In this document: piece by piece, positions 20,692 through 21,332 of the stretch | Layout: every line of letters begins with the position of its first letter | How positions within the stretch are numbered: the stretch's first letter is position 1 | Assembly: GCA_051962095.1 (NCBI GenBank) | Contig: JBQCCP010000166.1 | Location: 1-21,332, forward strand | Source: 66-474 sp051962095 | GTDB lineage: Bacteria; Pseudomonadota; Gammaproteobacteria; Xanthomonadales; Rhodanobacteraceae | DNA: 21,332 nucleotides | Reading direction: 5' to 3' | Made by a program: the position numbers and the translations under genes | The notes under the pieces: generated by a model | What the model was told of the DNA's origin: nothing | Database searches by the model: none | The model's input: the letters and a program-made list of their open reading frames with translations, nothing else

Positions 20692-21332
20692 ATGATCGCG
20701 AATGCATCCACCGCAACGACCACACCGGCGCCGCTGTTTCCGCTGTTCGCGGACCTGCGTGCACGCGCCGTGCTGGTGGTCGGCGGCGGCAGCGTGGCGC
20801 GCCGCAAGGTCGAGGCGCTGCTGGAATCGGGCGCCGAGGTGACCGTCGCTGCTGGCTCACTTGAACGCGAATTGCAGTGGTGGGTCGAGCTCGGACGCGT
20901 GCGCCACCGCGATGGCGAATTCCGGTCCGCATGGCTCGACGGGGTGTGGCTGGTAGTCGCGGCCAGCCGCGACCGCGCGCTCAATCGGCGCGTGGCCGAG
21001 GCCACCTCGGCGCGCGGCATTTTCATGAACGTGGTGGACGACGCCGAGGCGTCCACGTTCCATGTTCCCGCGCGGGTCAGGCGCGGGCGACTGCAGGTCG
21101 CGGTGTCGTCGGGCGGCGCGGCGCCGGTGCTGGCGCGGCGCGTGCGCGAAAAGCTGGAAGCGGACCTGGATGGTTCATTCGGCGTGCTGACCGAGCTGCT
21201 TGCGCGCGAGCGTGCGCGTATTCGCTGGCGCTTTCCCCAGGCTGGCAAGCGCCGGCGTTTTTTCGAACGGTTGCTCGATGGCGATCTGCCGCGCCTGCTG
21301 CGCGTCGGCGACGAAGCCGGCGCGAAGATCGC
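20692..21332 (+). CDS. cysG: Siroheme synthase CysG, N-terminal part (runs off window)
   Basis: The visible 213 codons encode the precorrin-2 dehydrogenase / sirohydrochlorin ferrochelatase domain, which oxidises precorrin-2 with NAD+ and inserts iron to make siroheme, the CysI cofactor. The frame is open to the last base. The NAD-binding loop is VVGGGSVARRK (29-39); NVVDD (113-117) carries the Asp equivalent to catalytic Asp104 of E. coli CysG; VSSGGAAPVLAR (138-149) matches the VSSGGTSPVLAR phosphoserine region. RRRFFERL near the end of the visible part is also conserved. Whether the C-terminal uroporphyrinogen methyltransferase domain is fused cannot be seen. The start ATG has a weak ribosome site. 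It is divergent from cysB. Confidence 0.93.
   Translation, partial: MIANASTATTTPAPLFPLFADLRARAVLVVGGGSVARRKVEALLESGAEVTVAAGSLERELQWWVELGRVRHRDGEFRSAWLDGVWLVVAASRDRALNRRVAEATSARGIFMNVVDDAEASTFHVPARVRRGRLQVAVSSGGAAPVLARRVREKLEADLDGSFGVLTELLARERARIRWRFPQAGKRRRFFERLLDGDLPRLLRVGDEAGAKI

Noticed and set aside
20586..21248. 220-codon minus-strand frame opposite cysG
   Set aside because: cysG in the plus frame has clear family motifs, although it lacks a stop inside the window; the minus frame is Ser/Arg-rich and featureless.

Overview
The window reads as a contiguous piece of a high-GC (roughly two-thirds G+C) gammaproteobacterial chromosome. Protein similarities (RhlB with a basic tail, FtsEX, 285-residue RpoH, DUF4286 and DUF3667 proteins, bifunctional PheA, non-Fe-S PAPS reductase, CysB-type LysR) suggest Xanthomonadales, probably near Rhodanobacter/Dyella. 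That placement is inference from recalled sequence resemblance, not a search. I see no prophage, insertion sequence, CRISPR array, tRNA or rRNA. Codon use and GC look uniform in the genes, and nearly all long antisense reading frames are high-GC shadows.

Bases 1-4848 (+ strand): the 3' part of rhlB, a ~170-bp hairpin-rich intergenic repeat, then ftsE-ftsX overlapping by ATGA. A dual-receiver response regulator starts 13 bp after ftsX; its first receiver has lost the phospho-acceptor. Next comes uracil-DNA glycosylase (ung). Bases 4849-5862 hold rpoH behind a complex control region: a sigma-70-like promoter, a possible sigma-E-like promoter, and a CIRCE (HrcA operator) palindrome 23 bp before the start codon. 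The old ftsE-ftsX-rpoH gene order is still visible, with the response regulator and ung inserted.

Bases 5863-9910: rpoH converges on priA (minus strand) across a bidirectional terminator and a pair of repeat-type hairpins. Upstream of priA is a 303-bp gene-free, partly AT-rich stretch with two perfect, inverted DnaA-box 9-mers. Beyond it, still on the minus strand, lie a small DUF4286-like gene and a DUF3667-like zinc-ribbon membrane protein, overlapping by ATGA. Bases 9925-13260 (+): a NorM-type MATE exporter whose start codon is only 14 bp from the divergent DUF3667 start, then the 67K-type signal peptide peptidase sppA.

Bases 13261-21332: a sulfur-assimilation region. cysJ, cysI and cysH overlap end to start and encode the reduction of PAPS to sulfite and then to sulfide. 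pheA (phenylalanine synthesis) and a small secreted protein of unknown function follow on the same strand. A CysB-type regulator on the minus strand is divergent from cysG, which makes the siroheme needed by CysI and runs off the window. The cysB/cysG divergent region contains an 18-bp palindrome made of two MetJ-box-like octamers.

The window is mostly housekeeping. I did not find a convincing wholly new system. The best leads are regulatory: CIRCE at rpoH, paired DnaA boxes upstream of priA, the metbox-like operator at cysB/cysG, and the half-dead dual-receiver protein attached to ftsEX.
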